Shown: positions 25,128 to 34,443 of the stretch, piece by piece
How positions within the stretch are numbered: position 1 is the first letter of the stretch
How the letters are laid out: each line of letters begins with the position of its first letter
NCBI RefSeq assembly: GCF_014205155.1
Contig: NZ_JACHMX010000001.1
Location: 3,968,001 to 4,032,000, forward strand
Direction: 5' to 3'
Length of the DNA: 64,000 bases
Source: Amycolatopsis umgeniensis
Lineage (GTDB): Bacteria; Actinomycetota; Actinomycetes; Mycobacteriales; Pseudonocardiaceae
Notes under the pieces: model-generated
Told to the model about the DNA's origin: nothing
The model's input: the letters and a program-made list of their open reading frames with translations, nothing else
Databases searched by the model: none
Program-made: the position numbers and the translations under genes

Positions 25128-26651
25128 GTGGAGAAGTGGGCGGAGCAGGTCGGCAGGATCCGGGTCATCGGAACCGGGGTGATGGGCCGGGGCATCGTCC
25201 AGCTCGCCGTGACGGCGGGGCTCGAAGTCGAGCTCGCCGACGCCCGGCCCGACGCGGTCGGCGAGGCCATCGACCACGTCGGCGCGATGCTCGGCAAACT
25301 CGCCTCGAAGGGCAAGATCTCCGAAGAAGCCGCCGCGTCCGCGAAAGGGCGCCTGATCGCGGCCGACGGTCCGCTGGCCCCCGCCGACGGCGTCGACCTC
25401 GTCATCGAAGCGGTGCGCGAAGACCTCGAGATCAAACGCGCGCTCTTCGCCGAACTGGAACTCATCTGCGGTCCGGACACCGTGTTCGCCACCAACACCA
25501 GCTCGCTTTCGGTCACCGAGATCGGCGCCGCGCTGACCGATCCCGGACGGCTGCTCGGCCTCCACTTCTTCAACCCGGTCCCGTTGATGCGGCTGGTCGA
25601 GATCGTGCCCGGCGCGAGGACCGCGGACTGGCTGCCGCCCGCGATGACCGAACTCGTCCGCAACTGGGGTCACGAACCCGTACTCGCGCGCGACGCGCCG
25701 GGCTTCCTGGTCAACCACGCCGGTCGCGGGCTGGGCACCGAGGCGCTGCAGATCCTGTCCGAAGGGATCGCGAGCCCCGCCGAGGTGGACCGCGTCGCGC
25801 GGGACGTGCTCGGCCTGAAACTCGGCCCGTTCGAGCTGCTCGACCTCACCGGCCTCGACGTCTCGCACGCCGTGCTCGAAAGCATTTGGAGCGGCTTCCA
25901 CAGCGAGCCGCGGCTGCGGCCTTCATGGCAGACGCGCCCCCGCGTCGCCGCCGGGCTGTTCGGGCGCAAGAACGGGGAGGGCTTCTACCGCTACGTCGAC
26001 GGCGCCCAGCAGGTCGACCCGGAGCCGTCCGCACCGGAAGCCCCGACGACGCCGGTGTGGGTCGACGACGAACGCCTCGGAACGCTGCTCTCGGCGGCGG
26101 GGATCCAGGTCGTGCACTCCGCCTACCCGGACACGGTCCTGATCGTCAGCCCGATCGGATCGTCCACTGTGGACACCGCGTTGGCCGCGGGCCTCCCGGC
26201 GGAGCGGGTCGTCGGGGTCGATCCCCTCGGTGGCTACGGGAAACGCCTGACGCTTTCGGTCCACCCCGCGCTCGACCCCGCCGCCGGCCGCACCGCCTGG
26301 GGCGCGCTCGCCGCGACAGGGCTGCCGGTGACCGTGGTCCGCGACGGCCCCGCGCCGATCGCGCAGCGGCTGCTGGCGTCGATCGTCAACACCGCCTGTT
26401 TCATCGCCGGGCAGCGGCTCGCGACGCCGGAGGACATCGACACCGCCGTCCGGCTCGGCCTCGGCTACCCGCGCGGACCGCTGACCTGGGGTGACGAAGC
26501 GGGAGCGGATCTCGTGCTGCGGGTCCTGCGCGGCCTCGTCGCGAGCACCGGCGACCAGCGCTACCGGCCGAGCGGCTGGCTCACCGAACGGGTCGCGCTC
26601 GGCCTTCCGCTCACGTCCACCGGCACCTCCCCTGCCGACCTTCTCAACTGA
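25128..26651 (+). CDS. 3-hydroxyacyl-CoA dehydrogenase (PaaH/FadB2-like)
   Basis: A 507-residue NAD-dependent dehydrogenase acting on 3-hydroxyacyl-CoA in beta-oxidation or phenylacetate-type degradation. The Rossmann loop IGTGVMGRGIVQ is near residue 12, TNTSSLSVTEI near 120, and the catalytic LHFFNPVPLM segment near 143. A first C-terminal dimerisation domain (about 190-285) is followed by a second one at 410-490, as in PaaH/PaaC (about 500 residues). I use GTG 25128, 8 bp after GGGAAAGG; the longer frame upstream lacks family character. No thiolase or hydratase is adjacent. Confidence 0.88.
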   Translation: MEKWAEQVGRIRVIGTGVMGRGIVQLAVTAGLEVELADARPDAVGEAIDHVGAMLGKLASKGKISEEAAASAKGRLIAADGPLAPADGVDLVIEAVREDLEIKRALFAELELICGPDTVFATNTSSLSVTEIGAALTDPGRLLGLHFFNPVPLMRLVEIVPGARTADWLPPAMTELVRNWGHEPVLARDAPGFLVNHAGRGLGTEALQILSEGIASPAEVDRVARDVLGLKLGPFELLDLTGLDVSHAVLESIWSGFHSEPRLRPSWQTRPRVAAGLFGRKNGEGFYRYVDGAQQVDPEPSAPEAPTTPVWVDDERLGTLLSAAGIQVVHSAYPDTVLIVSPIGSSTVDTALAAGLPAERVVGVDPLGGYGKRLTLSVHPALDPAAGRTAWGALAATGLPVTVVRDGPAPIAQRLLASIVNTACFIAGQRLATPEDIDTAVRLGLGYPRGPLTWGDEAGADLVLRVLRGLVASTGDQRYRPSGWLTERVALGLPLTSTGTSPADLLN

Positions 26652-26662
26652 AACCCCGCTAA

Positions 26663-26719
26663 AGCGCGTGAAGGCCCCCTTCCCTCGGCTGAGCCGAGGG
26701 AAGGGGGCCTTCACGCGCT
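26663..26719. terminator. 57-nt palindrome, family 1, copy identical to 41725-41781
   Basis: This is a complete palindrome with arms starting AGCGCGTGAAGGCC and meeting at CGGCTGAGCCG. It lies between the convergent dehydrogenase genes and is base-for-base identical to the element at 41725-41781. The expected function is bidirectional termination. Confidence 0.8.
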
Positions 26720-26727
26720 AACGGCCT

Positions 26728-29547
26728 TTACCAGCGGCGGTCGGTGACCACGCGGGTGGAGGCGTTCCAGAACACGTAACCGCCCTGGAAGTTGTTCTGC
26801 CGCCCGCCGGAGACGGAGAACTCGTCGGTCGTCGGGTACCTCAGGTACGAGGTCTCCCAGCCGAGCGCTTCCCAGCGCTGCCGGATGGCGCCGTAGATCG
26901 CGTGCGCGTCGGTCTGCATCGTCCAGTAGACCGATCCGGCCTTGGTGAAGTGGTTGAACCGGCCGATGCCGTCCGGGGTGCCCAACTCGTCGGTCGACGG
27001 GTACCCGAGGGGGCCCGCTTCCCAGCCGAGCTCCTCCCACTTCGCGCGGATCCGGCCCCAGATCGCCTTGGCGTCGGTCTGCACCGTGTAGTAGATCGAC
27101 GCGTTCTTGCTGAAGTGGTTGAACCGGCCGATCCCGTCGGGCGTCGGGAGCTCGTCCGTCGTCGGGTAACCGAGTTCACCGGCTTCCCCGCCCAGCGCCT
27201 TCCACTTCTGCCAGATCCGGCCGAACACCGGATGCGCGCCCGTGTTCACCGTGTAGTAGATCGACGACTGCATCTTGCCGGGCCACAGCGGGAAGTCGTT
27301 GTAGCGGCCGATGGTGTCCGGGGTGGTCATCTCGTCGGTCGCGGGCGGGCCGAACTCCTTGTGACCGCCCAGTGCGAGGTACTTCTTGAGGATCTCGCCC
27401 TCGATCTGCTTGACGCCCGTTTCCTTCGACCAGTACAGCCGCCCGCGTTCGTAGGTACGGAAGCGGACCGTGCCGTCGACGGCCTCGGGTGCCGTCGGGG
27501 CGCCGAGTCGTTGCGCCACAGCGGGTTCGTCGCGGTAGCGCTTGTCGATCGGGGTGATGTAGTTCGCCGTGATCGTCTGGTCGACGGTGCCCATGGTGAT
27601 GTTCGTCAGCCGTCCGGTGGCCCCGTTGGACCAGCCGGTGAAGGTCGACGAACCGTCCGAAGCGACCTCGGCCGCCTGGATCTCCACGGTCGCGCCTTCG
27701 ACCACCATCGCCGAAGCGGCCCCGCCTTCCGGCGTGATGCCGAGCGCGGCGGCGACGTTGCTCGTCAGCGTGAGGCGGTGTTCCTTCGGCTTCGCGATGT
27801 ACGTCTTCGAAACCTTGACACCGGCGCTGTCGGTCGCCGACGCGGTGAACTCCAGGTTGGAGTCCGTGTGGTCGGTGAACGGCATCGTGAACTCGGGACC
27901 GGTGGCACCGTGGTCCGGATGCGCGTGGCAGACCGCGTTCTCCGGGCAGTGCCGGATCAGCGTGGTCCAGGTGACCGGCAGTGCGCCGTCCTCGGTGTCG
28001 GTGATGGTCGCGCCGACCTTGACCTCCTCGCCGACCGCGAACAGGCGGTCGCCGGGGTCGGTCATGGTCAGCTTCGGCGAGTGGTTCCCCGGCGCGACGG
28101 CGACGTCCGCGCTGCCCACCGCCTGCAGGCCGTCCTTCACCGTCAGCTTGGCGGTGAACTTCTCGGTGCCCGCCGCGTAGGTGTGGCTGACCTTCGCCCC
28201 GGTGCCGGTGGTGCCGTCACCGAAGTCCCACTCGTAGGTCAGCGGATCGTTGTCGAAGTCGTAGGAAGCGCTGCCGTCGAACGAAACCGTGCGGGTTTCG
28301 GGGTTCGTCTCCGAAGTGGCCACCGCGACCGGCGCCTTGTTCCCGGTGGTGTAGCTGAGCCTGCGCAGCAGACCGCTGTAGATGTCGGCGTAGACGATGT
28401 CGCCGTTGGCCGCGGCCAGGAACTTGACCGGACCGCCGATACCGGTGAACTTCGGCGGCGTCTCCTGCGGGCGGACGACCCGGCCCTGCGTGTCGTACTT
28501 GGCCGTCCACAGCTTTTCGGTCGCGTAGTCGCCGAAGAAGTACGCTCCCCGGTATTCCTCCGGGTACGACTCTCCATTGTAGACGATCCCGCCGGTGATG
28601 CTGTTGCCGTTGTCGACGCCCGTACCGTGGCGGACGGCCAGCATCGGCGGGGTGTTCACGGCCGAAGCGCACTGCGGCATCGCGGAGAAACCGTCGGCGG
28701 GCTGGTTGCCTTCGAAGCACGGCCAGCCGTGGTTCGCGCCCTTCTGGACGAAGTTGATCTCTTCCCAGGTGCCCCAACCGACGTCGCCGACCACCGGGAG
28801 ACCGGTGCTGGCGTCGAGGCTGAACCGGAACGGGCTGCGGAAACCGCTCGCGAACACCTTGGAGCGCAGCGAGTTCGGGTTCGCCGCGGCGTAGTAGGGG
28901 TTGTCCGGCACGCCGGCGCCGTCCGAGGTGACGTGGAAGATCTTGCCGAAGATCTTGTCCAGGTCGTACACGTTCAGCGCGAACGGGTCGGCCGCGCCCT
29001 GGAACCGGGAGCTGTCGCCGGTCGAGACCCACACCGTGCCGTCGGGGGCGGCCACGACACCGGTGATGCCGTGGATGTCGGTGTTGGCGGCGCCTTCGAC
29101 GAGCACCTTCTCCGCGGTCAGCCCGGTCGGCTGGGCGGTACCGGAGACCGTCCAGCGCGAGGCGCGCAGGGCGATCCCGCCGGGGACGTCGACGGCCCGG
29201 GCGGTGTAGACCGTGCGGGAGGTGGCGTAGTCGGGCGCGATCGCGATCCCGACCAGACCGAGGTCGCCGGTGTTGCGAACGGGCAGGCTGGCGATGTTCT
29301 GCGTCTGTCCGGTGGTGGACACCCAGGCGACGTTGCCACCCTTCCCGGTGGTCAGCATCGAGCCGTCGGGCAGGTAGGCGAAGTCGGTCAGGTCGAACGG
29401 AGCCTGACCGCTCGGCTGGTCACGAAGGACGAAGCCGGGTGGCAACGCGGGCGCCGCGGACGCAGGAGTGGACGTCAGCGGCATCAGCAAGCTCACTGTC
29501 AGCACCGCCACGACGGCATGACAGAGCGCACGGAATCTCGAAGGCAT
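26728..29547 (-). CDS. secreted sugar dehydrogenase with PKD and LGFP repeats (paralogue A)
   Basis: A 939-residue exported protein. A signal peptide (cut near STPASAAP) is followed by a six-bladed soluble glucose/sorbosone-dehydrogenase propeller of the PQQ type (about residues 45-415; PPGFVLRDQPSG, KGANHGWPCFEGNQ). A PKD domain (YDFDNDPLTYEWDFGDGT) and further beta modules follow, and the C-terminal third is a series of LGFP repeats (GYPTTDELPTPDGIGRF). LGFP repeats are linked to cell-wall attachment in mycolata and relatives. It may oxidise wall or environmental sugars at the surface. ATG 29547 starts the signal peptide. Paralogue B lies 87 bp upstream. Confidence 0.85.
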   Translation of the reverse strand: MPSRFRALCHAVVAVLTVSLLMPLTSTPASAAPALPPGFVLRDQPSGQAPFDLTDFAYLPDGSMLTTGKGGNVAWVSTTGQTQNIASLPVRNTGDLGLVGIAIAPDYATSRTVYTARAVDVPGGIALRASRWTVSGTAQPTGLTAEKVLVEGAANTDIHGITGVVAAPDGTVWVSTGDSSRFQGAADPFALNVYDLDKIFGKIFHVTSDGAGVPDNPYYAAANPNSLRSKVFASGFRSPFRFSLDASTGLPVVGDVGWGTWEEINFVQKGANHGWPCFEGNQPADGFSAMPQCASAVNTPPMLAVRHGTGVDNGNSITGGIVYNGESYPEEYRGAYFFGDYATEKLWTAKYDTQGRVVRPQETPPKFTGIGGPVKFLAAANGDIVYADIYSGLLRRLSYTTGNKAPVAVATSETNPETRTVSFDGSASYDFDNDPLTYEWDFGDGTTGTGAKVSHTYAAGTEKFTAKLTVKDGLQAVGSADVAVAPGNHSPKLTMTDPGDRLFAVGEEVKVGATITDTEDGALPVTWTTLIRHCPENAVCHAHPDHGATGPEFTMPFTDHTDSNLEFTASATDSAGVKVSKTYIAKPKEHRLTLTSNVAAALGITPEGGAASAMVVEGATVEIQAAEVASDGSSTFTGWSNGATGRLTNITMGTVDQTITANYITPIDKRYRDEPAVAQRLGAPTAPEAVDGTVRFRTYERGRLYWSKETGVKQIEGEILKKYLALGGHKEFGPPATDEMTTPDTIGRYNDFPLWPGKMQSSIYYTVNTGAHPVFGRIWQKWKALGGEAGELGYPTTDELPTPDGIGRFNHFSKNASIYYTVQTDAKAIWGRIRAKWEELGWEAGPLGYPSTDELGTPDGIGRFNHFTKAGSVYWTMQTDAHAIYGAIRQRWEALGWETSYLRYPTTDEFSVSGGRQNNFQGGYVFWNASTRVVTDRRW
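27054..27168 (-). repeat. 115-nt near-identical LGFP segment (partner 29961-30075)
   Basis: Within one LGFP repeat the two paralogues share 115 nt with a single difference (GATCGAC against GATGGAC), whereas flanking repeats have diverged more. It encodes part of the GIGRFNHFSKNASIYYTVQ segment. Recent gene conversion or unequal recombination between the tandem copies would explain it. Confidence 0.75.
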
Positions 29548-29634
29548 GGAGGAGCCCCTTTCCCCAGTCGAACGTCTCATCGATGGGGTCTAGGTGGACA
29601 TTTCACACTTTCGAGTGGCTTTATCGAACTGTGA

Positions 29635-32457
29635 TCACCACCGCCGGTCGATCACCTGCCCGGTGCTCCGGTTCCAGGTGACGTAGCCGGTCTGGAAGCT
29701 GTTCTGCCGTCCGATGGGGACGGTGAACTCGTCCGTCGTGGGGTAGCGCAGATACGACCGCTCCCAGCCGAGCGCGGCCCAGCGCTGCCGGATCGCCCCG
29801 TAGACCGCGTGCGAGTCCGTCGCCATCGTCCAGTAGATCGAGCCCGCCTTCGTGAAGTGGTTGAACCGGCCGACGCCGTCCGGGGTCGCGGTCTCGTCCG
29901 TCGTCGGATAGCCGAGCGGGCCCGTCTCCCAGCCCAGCGCCTCCCACCGGGCACGGATGCGGCCCCAGATCGCCTTGGCGTCGGTCTGCACCGTGTAGTA
30001 GATGGACGCGTTCTTGCTGAAGTGGTTGAACCGGCCGATCCCGTCGGGCGTCGGGAGCTCGTCCGTCGTCGGGTAGCCCATCGGCCCGGTCTCCGAGCCC
30101 AGCGCCACCCACTTGACCCTGATCCGCCCGTACACCGGATGCGCGCCCGTCGACGGTGTCCAGTAGATCGACGACTGCCCCGTGCCGGGCCAGTTCGGGA
30201 AGTGGTTGAACCGGCCGGCGCCGTCCACGGTGGAGGTTTCGTCGGTCGCGGGTGGACCGAACTTCCGGTGCCCGCCCAGCGCGAGGTACTTCGCCAGGAT
30301 CTGGCCTTCGATCTGCTTCACGCCGGTCTCGGCACTCCAGTAGAGCCTGCCGCCCGTGTACGGCCGGTACCGCACGGTCCCGTCGACGACCTCGGGTCCG
30401 GTCGGCGCGCCGAGTCGTTGCCTCAGCGCGGGTTCCGCCTGATAGCGCCTGTCGATCGGGGTGAGGTAGGTCGCGGTCAGCGTCAGGTCTCGTGGCGGGA
30501 CGGTGATGGTCACCGTCCGCGACGTCCTTCCGTCCGACCAGTTCGCGAAGGTCGCGACGCCGTCCGCGGCGACTTCCTCCGCCACGACCTCGAACGTCGC
30601 GCCTTCGGTCACCATCGCGGTGTTGACCCCACCCTCCGCCGGGATGATCAGCGCGGCGGGAACGTTGCTGGTCAAGGTCAGCCGGTGTTCGCGCGGTCTG
30701 GCGACGTAGGTCTTGCTCGCGGTCACGCCTGCACTGTCGGTCACCGTCGCGGTGATCTCGACCCGCGAGTCCTGGTGATCGGTGAAGGGCAGGGAAAGCA
30801 CCGGGCCACTGCCCGGCGAACCGGGATGCGCGTGACAGGTCGCCTCTTCCGGGCAGTGCCGGATCAGTGTGGTCCAGGTCACCGGCAGCACTCCGTCCTC
30901 GGCATCGGTCGCCGCCGCGCCGACGACGACCGGCTCCCCGACCGCGAAGGTCCGTGCACCGGGATCCGTCATCACCGTCTCCGGCGAATGGTTCCCCGGC
31001 ACCACGACGACATCCGTGCCGCCGTTGGCGCCGAGCCGGTCGGTGACCGTCAGCCGCGCTGTCGCTCTCGCCAGGCTCGTCGCGTAAGTGTGGGTCACCC
31101 GGACGCCGGTCTGGCTCGTACCGTCCCCGAAGTCCCACTGATAGGTCAGCGGATCGCCGTCGAAGTCGTAGGAACCGGCGCCGTCGAAGGTCACCGTCCT
31201 CGTCGACGGCTCGGTGCTCGACGCCGCGACCGCCACCGGTTCCGCGTTCGTCCCCGGATAGCTGAGCCGCCGCAGGTTCCCGCTGTAGAGGTCGGCGTAC
31301 ACGATGTCGCCGTTGGCCGCGGCCGCGAACTTGACCGGACCACCGACGGCGACGAACCTCGGCGGCCGTTGCGGCGGCTGGACGAGCCTGCCTTGACTGT
31401 CGTACGTCATCGTCCAGATCTTCTGCGTGACGTAGTCGCCGAAGAAGAAGGCGCCCCGGTATTCGTCCGGATAGGACGATCCACTGTAGACGATCCCGGC
31501 GGTGACGCTGTTCCCGTCGTCCACCCCGGAACCATGGTGGTACGCGGTGATCGGCGGGGTGTTGACGACACCGGCACAGCCCGCGAGCCCGGTGTACCCC
31601 GGCGTCGGGACGTTCGCTTCCCAGCAAGGCCAGGCGTGGTTCGCCCCCGGCCGCACGACGTTCACCTCTTCCCACGTGTTCCAGCCGACGTCACCGACCA
31701 CAGGCAGGCCGAGACGCGGGTCTAGGGAGAACCGGAACGGGCTGCGATAACCGCTGGAGAAGATCTTGGAGCGGTTCGCGTTCGGCGCCGCGGCGGAGAA
31801 GTACGGGTTGCCGGGCACCCCGACGCCGTCGGGCGTGACGTGCAGGATCTTGCCGTACAACTGATCGAGGTCGAGCGAACGCAGCGCGCCCGGATCCATC
31901 CTGGTGAAGTCGGCGGCGTCGCCGATGGAGATCCAGACAGTCCCGTCTTCGGCCGCGATGAGCCCGGTGATGCCGTGGACGTCGTAGAAACCGGGAAGGT
32001 CGACGAGTACCCGTTCGGCCGTGAGTCCGGTCGGGACGTCCGCGCCGGTCACCGTCCAGCGCGCCACCCTCATGGTGAACGCGCCACCGCCCGTGTCGAA
32101 CGAGCGCGCGAGGTAGATCTGGCGCGACGTCACGAAATCCGGGGCGACGGCGAGGCCGACGAGGCCGAGGTCGCCGTCGTCGTGGACGGGCAGGGTCGCG
32201 ATCGTCCGCGCCTGCCCGGCGGTGGACACCCACGCGACCTTGCCGCTCTTGCCGGTGCTGAGCACAGAACCGTCGGGGAGATAAGCGAAATCGGTCAGAT
32301 CGAACGCGGCCTGACCGCTCGGCTGGTCACGCAGGACGAAGCCGGACGGCAGAGTGGGCGCTCCGGTCGCTTCCGGAGCGCCCACCCATCCCGGGAGAAG
32401 CAGGATGGAAACCGACAGCGCGATGAGTGTGCGAGTGAGGACCCGGCTCGTGGTCAT
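29635..32457 (-). CDS. secreted sugar dehydrogenase with PKD and LGFP repeats (paralogue B)
   Basis: A 940-residue paralogue of the downstream gene with the same domain order: signal peptide, PQQ-type glucose/sorbosone dehydrogenase propeller (PSGFVLRDQPSG, PGANHAWPCWEAN), PKD domain (YDFDGDPLTYQWDFGDGT), beta modules and LGFP repeats. I start at ATG 32457, six bases after GGGGA; an ATG two codons earlier has no room for a ribosome binding site. The near-equal length and adjacency mark a tandem duplication. The AT-rich stretch just upstream (about 32530-32570) could hold the promoter. The sugar substrate is not predictable. Confidence 0.85.
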   Translation of the reverse strand: MTTSRVLTRTLIALSVSILLLPGWVGAPEATGAPTLPSGFVLRDQPSGQAAFDLTDFAYLPDGSVLSTGKSGKVAWVSTAGQARTIATLPVHDDGDLGLVGLAVAPDFVTSRQIYLARSFDTGGGAFTMRVARWTVTGADVPTGLTAERVLVDLPGFYDVHGITGLIAAEDGTVWISIGDAADFTRMDPGALRSLDLDQLYGKILHVTPDGVGVPGNPYFSAAAPNANRSKIFSSGYRSPFRFSLDPRLGLPVVGDVGWNTWEEVNVVRPGANHAWPCWEANVPTPGYTGLAGCAGVVNTPPITAYHHGSGVDDGNSVTAGIVYSGSSYPDEYRGAFFFGDYVTQKIWTMTYDSQGRLVQPPQRPPRFVAVGGPVKFAAAANGDIVYADLYSGNLRRLSYPGTNAEPVAVAASSTEPSTRTVTFDGAGSYDFDGDPLTYQWDFGDGTSQTGVRVTHTYATSLARATARLTVTDRLGANGGTDVVVVPGNHSPETVMTDPGARTFAVGEPVVVGAAATDAEDGVLPVTWTTLIRHCPEEATCHAHPGSPGSGPVLSLPFTDHQDSRVEITATVTDSAGVTASKTYVARPREHRLTLTSNVPAALIIPAEGGVNTAMVTEGATFEVVAEEVAADGVATFANWSDGRTSRTVTITVPPRDLTLTATYLTPIDRRYQAEPALRQRLGAPTGPEVVDGTVRYRPYTGGRLYWSAETGVKQIEGQILAKYLALGGHRKFGPPATDETSTVDGAGRFNHFPNWPGTGQSSIYWTPSTGAHPVYGRIRVKWVALGSETGPMGYPTTDELPTPDGIGRFNHFSKNASIYYTVQTDAKAIWGRIRARWEALGWETGPLGYPTTDETATPDGVGRFNHFTKAGSIYWTMATDSHAVYGAIRQRWAALGWERSYLRYPTTDEFTVPIGRQNSFQTGYVTWNRSTGQVIDRRW

Positions 32458-32620
32458 CGGCATTCCCCATTTCCGGCGTGTCCTGGGCACGTCGCCGGGA
32501 ACGGGGCGGTCATTGCCGCCTCGAGCTTTCATTTATCTCAAAGCAACCGAACCGCAATGATCCGCGTGAGGTTTCCTCTGGAGCGGAAGGCTGATGGGGA
32601 CTTTCCCCGCATCCCGACGG

Positions 32621-32735
32621 ATCTCGCGTGATCAGGGACGGAACTCGCGTGATTGGAGGCCGCACTCGGGTGTGCGGTGTCTGATCACGTGAGTTCCGCC
32701 CCCAATCACGCGAGATCCGGGCTTGAGCACGTGAG
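32621..32735. repeat. multi-unit inverted repeat of CTCGCGTGAT, family 4
   Basis: Units CTCGCGTGAT point rightward at about 32623 and 32644, and their complements ATCACGTGAG/ATCACGCGAG occur at about 32683 and 32705, with a further degenerate unit near 32727. In the middle CCGCACTCGGGTGTGCGG forms a hairpin. A sister element is at 50394-50540. The remainder of the 32458-32774 gap has no gene that I can support. Confidence 0.65.
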
Positions 32736-32774
32736 TGCGGCCCCGCGACACCTCGGACCAGAAGTAGTGAAGGC

Positions 32775-33440
32775 TCAGGCCACGACCTGAACCACGTCAC
32801 CGCTCTGCAGTGTCGTGAAGTACTTCTGCGAAGCCGCCGCGGCCAGGTGGATGCAACCGTGCGAGTACACCGAAAGGCTGCCGGTGTGGAACGCGATCCC
32901 CGGCAGGAAGAACACCGAGTTCGGCATCGGCGCGTCGAACTGCTTCGAGTGGTAGTTCTTGACCTTGGCCGAAACGTGGAAGACACCGGTCGGCGTCGCG
33001 TGCCCCTTCTTGCCGGGCAGCTGCTTGACCGGACCGTAGATGACCTTGCCGTCCTGCAGCAGCCAGGTCTTCAGCGCGGAAAGGTCCACACAGGCGCTCA
33101 CGCCCGGCGAGGCCAGCGCGGCCTTGCACGGTACGTCGGCGGCGTTCGCGGCGGGCTTGGCCGCCGGTTTCGGCGTGGGTTTCGGCGTCGGCTTGGGCTT
33201 CGCCGAAGACGAAGGTGTCGGCTTCGGAGCGGAACTGCTGCTGCTCGGCGTCCGGGACGAGGTGGTCGGCGCGGCGGAAGACGAAGACGGTGCCGACGTG
33301 GTCGTGGTCGTGGTCCCGCCCGCCGGATCACCTTGCGCGACGGCGCCGCCGCCCGGCGTGCCGCCCCCGGCGTTGCCCGAACACGCCGTCAACACCAGCG
33401 CCGTGGCCAGTGCGGTCACCCCCACCAGGAACTTCTTCAC
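32775..33440 (-). CDS. L,D-transpeptidase (YkuD) lipoprotein
   Basis: A 221-residue exported protein. The signal ends in an LTAC lipobox, so it is probably lipid-anchored at Cys20. A Thr/Ser/Pro/Lys-rich linker spans about residues 25-100 and would reach into the wall. The YkuD domain follows with HTGSLSVYSHGCIHL, where Cys196 is the catalytic nucleophile and the two upstream histidines are conserved. It would make 3-3 peptidoglycan cross-links or attach proteins. It is monocistronic by spacing. Confidence 0.9.
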   Translation of the reverse strand: MKKFLVGVTALATALVLTACSGNAGGGTPGGGAVAQGDPAGGTTTTTTSAPSSSSAAPTTSSRTPSSSSSAPKPTPSSSAKPKPTPKPTPKPAAKPAANAADVPCKAALASPGVSACVDLSALKTWLLQDGKVIYGPVKQLPGKKGHATPTGVFHVSAKVKNYHSKQFDAPMPNSVFFLPGIAFHTGSLSVYSHGCIHLAAAASQKYFTTLQSGDVVQVVA

Positions 33441-33557
33441 GACCCTTACCCCCGATTGTCCGTAGTGCGTCTGACATGGGTAAAGACGGAGCTCACCCGT
33501 ACGGGGTTGTTGGCCGGAAGGTCACGATCCCGTCTCGAGGCCGCCGACCTGCGGAAA

Positions 33558-34442
<885 letters not shown>

Positions 34443-34443
34443 C

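Noticed and set aside
26902..29634. A 910-codon open frame on the plus strand opposite the first LGFP dehydrogenase
   Set aside because: It is a composition effect of GC-rich third positions: its translation is Arg/Gly/Val-rich with no domain, and the minus-strand gene has clear signal peptide, propeller and LGFP repeats.
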